From NCBI GenBank assembly GCA_014378805.1, contig JACMMY010000124.1, positions 1 through 5,892 of the forward strand: a stretch of 5,892 nucleotides of DNA. The letters are read 5' to 3'. How positions within the stretch are numbered: the first letter of the stretch is position 1; every line of letters starts with the position of its first letter. Shown piece after piece: positions 5,808 to 5,892 of this stretch. Origin of the DNA: Moraxellaceae bacterium (GTDB lineage Bacteria; Pseudomonadota; Gammaproteobacteria; Pseudomonadales; Moraxellaceae). A model generated the notes under the pieces. The model was not told the origin of the DNA and ran no database searches. It saw only the letters and a list, made by a program, of their open reading frames with translations. Position numbers and translations under genes: made by a program.

Positions 5808-5892
5808 ATGATGGAATCTTTTGCCGCCCTATTTGAAGAAAGCCTAAAAGGCAAAGGGCTAGACGTCGAAAAGGGCGCGGTGATTCAGGGTA
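5808..5892 (+). CDS. rpsA: 30S ribosomal protein S1, N-terminus (partial)
   Basis: S1 binds mRNA on the 30S subunit and helps it load, particularly for messages with weak Shine-Dalgarno sequences. Only the first 28 codons are present, and the gene runs off the right edge. The peptide MMESFAALFEESLKGKGLDV closely resembles the start of E. coli S1 (MTESFAQLFEESLK), the segment that anchors S1 to protein S2 on the ribosome. The first S1 (OB-fold) repeat begins at the edge with KGAVIQG. Two ATGs stand in tandem at 5808 and 5811; the first is chosen because the residue count then matches other S1 proteins. The Shine-Dalgarno is weak (CAGG ending at 5800), as is typical for rpsA. The position directly after cmk supports the call. 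Confidence 0.93.
   Translation, partial: MMESFAALFEESLKGKGLDVEKGAVIQG

Overview
This window looks like an ordinary chromosomal housekeeping region of a gammaproteobacterium, most likely a member of the Moraxellaceae (Acinetobacter or a relative). That placement rests on remembered similarity of the Ung, GltP, Cmk and S1 proteins and on the cmk-rpsA gene order, not on a search. Base composition is moderate: a hand count gives about 50% GC in part of ung and about 35% in the orphan gene at 995-1345. I see no phage, transposase, CRISPR array, tRNA or rRNA.

Layout from left to right. Positions 1-42 may be the 3' tail of an upstream gene. ung (uracil-DNA glycosylase) follows on the + strand. Next is a short AT-rich gene of unknown function with a strong ribosome binding site; its stop codon overlaps that of a convergent DUF3147-type membrane protein gene on the - strand. 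A 130-base divergent intergenic region with a perfect 14-bp palindrome separates that gene from tadA (tRNA adenosine deaminase) and moaB (molybdenum cofactor biosynthesis), which are 29 bases apart and probably co-transcribed. A REP-like imperfect palindrome lies just after moaB. gltP (glutamate/aspartate symporter) follows with its own leader, then a small SRPBCC-fold protein gene and cmk (cytidylate kinase). The window ends in the first 28 codons of rpsA (ribosomal protein S1).

The genes do not form one pathway. They cover uracil repair in DNA (ung), wobble inosine formation in tRNA (tadA), cofactor synthesis (moaB), acidic amino acid uptake (gltP), CMP/dCMP phosphorylation (cmk) and translation initiation (rpsA). 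The cmk-rpsA pairing is the one classic conserved neighbourhood.

The most interesting non-coding signal is the roughly 190-base cmk-rpsA gap. It has a promoter-like sequence, a 14-bp perfect inverted repeat, an overlapping competing hairpin and a third small hairpin beside a weak Shine-Dalgarno. This would suit an autoregulated S1 leader. I found no convincing evidence of a previously undescribed multi-gene system.
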